DNA of 6,879 nt from Acidobacteriota bacterium (lineage in GTDB: Bacteria > Acidobacteriota > UBA6911 > RPQK01 > DATIPO01), in NCBI GenBank assembly GCA_028277865.1, contig JANQFM010000881.1, positions 1 to 6,879 on the forward strand, written 5' to 3'. Each line of letters starts with the position of its first letter. Positions within the stretch are counted from its first letter, which is position 1. Under the pieces are notes generated by a model. It made no database searches. It saw nothing but the letters and a program-made list of their open reading frames with translations, and had not been told where the DNA came from. A program made the translations under genes and the position numbers. Of the stretch, positions 6,401 through 6,879 are shown one piece after another.

Positions 6401-6879
6401 TTCCAGCCGCCGCTGAACCTCGATCAGCAGCAGCGAATGCCCTCCCAGGTCAAAGAAATTGTCCTCCGCACCCACTTGCCCAGCCTGCAAAACCTCCTTC
6501 CAGATACTTGCCAGCAGCCGCTGCAACTCGTCTTCCGGCGCCAGATAAGGCACTCCCGCATCCGCCACCGGCTCCGGCAGCCCCTTGCGGTCCAGCTTCC
6601 CTCCCGGTGTCAGCGGCAGCGAATTCAAAAAAACAAAGGCCGAGGGGATCATGTATTGCGGCAGGAGCGCTTTGAGGTGGCTGAGGAGATCTCGGGACTG
6701 AACCGCAGAGGACGCACAGAGAAGACGCAGAGGACGCAAAGAGGTCTTCTCTTCTTCTCTCTGCGTTTTGTCTCTGCGCTCTCTGCGGTTTCTCCCTTCC
6801 CCCTCCCGGCTCCTTCCTTCCGAACTGACCACGTACGCCACCAGCCCCAGGGTCCCTGCCTGATCGCGCCTGGGAAGCA
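1..6879 (-). CDS. Hybrid NRPS-PKS megasynthase, internal fragment (A-PCP-KS-AT-KR-ACP-Cy-A), partial at both ends
   Basis: This is a cytosolic assembly-line enzyme that builds part of a peptide-polyketide natural product on phosphopantetheine arms. Translating the minus strand with codons 6875-6877 down to 2-4 gives 2292 residues with no stop. Ordered family motifs are: A9/A10 core (to residue 101), carrier Ser148, KS Cys394/His530/His570, AT Ser840/His939, KR Rossmann motif 1345-1352 with Ser1492/Tyr1505/Asn1509, carrier Ser1661, Cy DxxxxDxxS at 1854-1862, and A-domain start from about 2180. All catalytic motifs of the PKS module are present, so it looks functional. The same frame is held across several inserted repeats, which argues for purifying selection on the frame. 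Start, stop, promoter and termination domain are outside the window. No gene name is given because the product cannot be identified from this fragment. Confidence 0.97.
430..1720 (-). other. Heterocyclization (Cy) type condensation domain
   Basis: It would condense the ACP-bound beta-hydroxyacyl chain with a Cys, Ser or Thr on the next PCP and cyclodehydrate it to a thiazoline or oxazoline. It spans about residues 1719-2149. It begins with FPLTEVQQAYWIGR, a Cy-type opening. In place of the HHxxxDG of ordinary C domains it has DCLIADDLS (residues 1854-1862, codons 1316-1318 to 1292-1294), which is the DxxxxDxxS Cy signature. Later Cy landmarks are LNLPLYNRPPLHP, SGVRVLRELARR, PVVFNCLVG and TQTPQVWLD, with Asp2104 intact at 566-568. 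Two usually conserved positions differ: VGDFTS reads VGVFTS (residues 2005-2010), and PVVFTS reads PVVFNC (Asn2070, codon 668-670). Condensation is likely retained; cyclodehydration is plausible but less certain. Confidence 0.92.
1788..1987 (-). other. Acyl carrier protein (ACP) domain of the PKS module
   Basis: It holds the malonyl extender for the KS and then the beta-hydroxyacyl product for the downstream Cy domain. It spans about residues 1631-1696. It opens with ESLAGIWKEVLG and has the core motif SFLELGGDSLKAIQ, with Ser1661 (codon 1895-1897) as the phosphopantetheine site. It ends with a helix around QQVLGFPTIERLSSQL. The LGGDS form with Asp before the Ser is typical of carriers handing over to an NRPS condensation-type domain. 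A Pro-rich linker (PSPPPVHARPELL, then PFVAPQTPAQ) separates it from the KR. Confidence 0.95.
2258..3547 (-). other. Ketoreductase (KR) domain with structural and catalytic subdomains
   Basis: It reduces the beta-keto group made by the KS to a beta-hydroxyl with NADPH. The structural half begins with DWFYLPRWKQ (about residue 1111) and includes LGPCRVIPREYPQLGCR. The catalytic half starts at YLITGGLGGIG, with the Rossmann motif at residues 1345-1352. The catalytic residues are present: Ser1492 in FSSQAA, Tyr1505 in QADYVAAN (codon 2363-2365) and Asn1509, with PKVAG upstream and VSVNWNAW at the end. The domain looks active. The LDD triad that marks B-type KRs is replaced by a PGQGL-type sequence, and the Trp that marks A-type KRs (eight residues before Tyr) is Leu, so product stereochemistry cannot be called by those rules. 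There is no room for a DH or ER: the AT runs straight into the KR structural subdomain and the KR into the ACP. Confidence 0.94.
3770..4618 (-). other. Acyltransferase (AT) domain, predicted malonyl-CoA specific
   Basis: It selects the extender unit from CoA and loads it on the ACP of the same module. Visible are the oxyanion motif FPGQGSQ (around residues 758-764), the nucleophile Ser840 in GHSLGE (codon 4358-4360), the carboxylate-binding Arg region QRERLM, and His939 in RAFHS (4061-4063). AFHS, as opposed to YASH, together with Leu after the nucleophile, points to malonyl-CoA by the established AT signatures; Arg in place of the first His of HAFHS is a variant. The domain runs to about 3770 and is followed by the post-AT linker PGYPFEGQRYWVE (about 1080-1092). 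Odd point: between CAEILG and LFIAEYSLA, about 30 residues of helix and loop ending in the conserved TQPALF are replaced by about 20 residues, half of them encoded by a heptamer repeat (4446-4480). The Gln of that motif appears to persist in PQASLF. Confidence 0.95.
4446..4480. repeat. Heptamer array (GGTCCAA on the plus strand), five units, inside the AT domain
   Basis: Five consecutive units: GGTCCAA, AGTCCAA, GGTCCAA, GGTCCAA, GGTCCGA. On the coding strand it gives the peptide DLGPWTLDFGP between CAEILG and the helix LFIAEYSLARLW of the AT. Four of the five units match the consensus at six or more positions and two are identical neighbours, so it looks younger than the copy at 6281-6315. 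It is not in an interdomain linker but within a folded domain. Confidence 0.88.
4881..4906. repeat. GC-rich palindrome encoding RRQDAGAPGG, KS-AT linker
   Basis: Arms CGCCGGC (4885-4891) and GCCGGCG (4897-4903) are perfect inverted repeats around the loop ATCTT. Outer GGA and TCC extend the stem with a one-base bulge. The coding strand reads RRQDAGAPGG just after the end of the KS (HAVLQEAPGEDETDLG). I recognise RRQDAGAP and its opposite-strand reading AGKMPAL as peptide scars of a repeat scattered through several bacterial genomes; that is recall, not a search result. As RNA it could form a strong hairpin within the message. Confidence 0.8.
4928..6211 (-). other. Beta-ketoacyl synthase (KS) domain, hybrid NRPS-PKS type
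   Basis: It takes the chain from the upstream PCP onto its active-site Cys and condenses it with malonyl-ACP by decarboxylative Claisen chemistry. It spans about residues 223-650. The start is PIAIIGMAGRFPGA. The nucleophile is Cys394 in QTACSTSL (codon 5696-5698). The two catalytic histidines are His530 in EGHGTATPLGDP (5288-5290) and His570 in KSNIGHLDAAAG (5168-5170). The end is SSFGFGGTNVHAVLQEAP. The triad is complete, so this is an elongating KS, not a decarboxylating KSQ or a non-elongating KS. General sequence style and position after a PCP match KS domains that accept aminoacyl chains. The first His motif reads EGHGTAT instead of the common EAHGTGT, and the usual GNDKD stretch upstream of the Cys reads QNRID; both are family variants rather than losses. 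Confidence 0.97.
6231..6258. repeat. Heptamer tandem array (GGGAG-type), PCP-KS linker
   Basis: Consecutive 7-bp units GCGGGAG, CCGGGAG, TCGGGAG and a decayed TCAGGGG occupy this stretch. In the gene it encodes the end of the linker just before the KS (around DSRLPAPASR). Short heptanucleotide tandem repeats (STRR) of this kind are documented in cyanobacterial genomes, and similar ones occur elsewhere. Because a unit is 7 bp, gain or loss of one unit would break the frame, whereas three units would preserve it. Confidence 0.75.
6281..6315. repeat. Heptamer array (GGTCCAA on the coding strand), five degenerate units, PCP-KS linker
   Basis: On the plus strand the units are TTGGACC, TTGGGCC, TTGTAGT, TTGGACT and TTGAACC, i.e. 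variants of GGTCCAA on the minus (coding) strand. They encode the linker RFKVQTTRPKVQ between the PCP and the KS. The array is the same family as 4446-4480, but in inverted orientation relative to it, and more diverged. Confidence 0.78.
6330..6547 (-). other. Peptidyl carrier protein (PCP/thiolation) domain
   Basis: A swinging-arm carrier that holds the aminoacyl or peptidyl thioester made by the preceding A domain and presents it to the downstream KS. It spans about residues 111-182, the normal length of 70-80. It starts with a helix around LLASIWKEVL and carries the core motif DNFFDLGGHSLLL. Ser148 (codon 6434-6436) is the phosphopantetheinylation site. It ends with the usual helix III/IV pattern PMVELFRHPTVRSLSGFL. 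The DNFFDLGGHS form is typical of a PCP fed by its own A domain, unlike the LGGDS form of the second carrier in this protein. A repeat-rich linker of about 40 residues separates it from the KS. Confidence 0.96.
6701..6790. repeat. 90-bp imperfect inverted repeat of the AACCGCAGAG / CTCTGCGGTT type, in frame in the A domain
   Basis: The ends AACCGCAGAG (6701-6710) and CTCTGCGGTT (6781-6790) are perfect 10-bp inverted repeats. Pairing continues inward, with about 25 of the outer 30 bases of each arm matching. The left arm also has a 12-bp direct repeat, GCAGAGGACGCA, at 6705-6716 and 6727-6738. The element is exactly 30 codons (window residues 30-59) and starts and ends on codon boundaries, so it adds an Arg/Glu/Lys-rich peptide without shifting frame. 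Repeats of this sequence style occur, to my knowledge, in many copies between genes of several GC-rich bacterial phyla. No transposase is present, so it is more like a palindromic or non-autonomous element than an insertion sequence. Confidence 0.85.
6791..6825. repeat. Pyrimidine-rich flank with a GGAGCCGGGAG core
   Basis: The plus strand is almost pure pyrimidine here apart from CCCGGC; the coding strand is purine-rich and encodes EGRSREGEGR. Its reverse complement contains GGAGCCGGGAG (6803-6813), the same 11-mer that lies on the plus strand at 6234-6244 in the heptamer array of the PCP-KS linker. It may be a decayed copy of that array adjoining the inverted repeat. The match is short and in biased sequence. 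Confidence 0.5.

Larger units (their letters stand above)
6545..6877 (-). other. Adenylation domain, C-terminal end only (motifs A9 and A10)
   Basis: This is the tail of an ATP-dependent amino-acid-activating domain that loads the following PCP. Visible are the strand VAYVV (residues 13-17), the A9 motif LPQYMIPSAF (about 60-69) and the A10 motif TPGGKLDRKGLP (about 78-101). The A10 lysine, residue 94 (codon 6596-6598), is the one that normally contacts the adenylate. The binding-pocket motifs A3 to A8 lie upstream of the window, so the substrate cannot be predicted. The loop between VAYVV and the helix before A9 is about 45 residues (SSEG to VQSR), where about 10 is usual. The excess comes from the inverted repeat at 6701-6790 and a purine-rich flank (on the coding strand) that encode a highly charged Arg/Glu stretch. 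The site is a surface loop of the mobile C-terminal subdomain, so it may be tolerated. Confidence 0.93.

Noticed and set aside
6701..6790. Intrinsic terminator or intergenic gap suggested by the inverted repeat
   Set aside because: It is far longer than a terminator stem, has no matching U tract at its end, and the reading frame continues through it into A9, A10 and the PCP.
1..6879. Insertion sequence or phage genes
   Set aside because: No transposase, integrase or phage-like protein is encoded in any frame; the repeats are non-coding elements without their own genes.

Overview
The whole window lies inside one giant gene on the minus strand. Counting codons from the high-coordinate end (first complete codon 6875-6877, last 2-4), the frame is open for 2292 codons without a stop. 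The start and the stop both lie outside the window. The product is a hybrid non-ribosomal peptide synthetase / type I polyketide synthase. No other gene, RNA, promoter or intergenic DNA can be supported. Residue numbers in this answer are window residues, with residue 1 at 6875-6877.

Domain order in the direction of translation: C-terminal end of an adenylation (A) domain, then peptidyl carrier protein (PCP), ketosynthase (KS), acyltransferase (AT), ketoreductase (KR), acyl carrier protein (ACP), a heterocyclization-type condensation domain (Cy), and the N-terminal start of a second A domain. The amino acid loaded by the upstream A domain would sit on the PCP and move to the KS. It would be extended by one malonyl unit and reduced to a beta-hydroxyacyl chain; no DH, ER or methyltransferase is visible. 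The Cy domain would then join it to the residue activated by the next A domain, which by context is Cys, Ser or Thr. A beta-hydroxyacyl-thiazoline or -oxazoline is the simplest expectation. The KS-AT-KR-ACP-Cy order recalls yersiniabactin HMWP1, but without its methyltransferases.

The most unusual feature is short repetitive DNA written in frame into this gene, almost all of it in linkers or loops. There is a 90-bp imperfect inverted repeat (6701-6790) in the first A domain. The PCP-KS linker carries a GGGAG-type heptamer array (6231-6258) and a GGTCCAA-type heptamer array (6281-6315). A GC-rich palindrome encoding RRQDAGAPGG (4881-4906) lies in the KS-AT linker. A second GGTCCAA array (4446-4480), in the opposite orientation, lies within the AT, where a conserved segment is normally found. 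The reading frame survives all of them.

The organism is a GC-rich bacterium. Repeats of these kinds are common, from memory, in genomes such as Acidobacteriota, Planctomycetota and some cyanobacteria. Acidobacteriota is a plausible but weakly supported guess.
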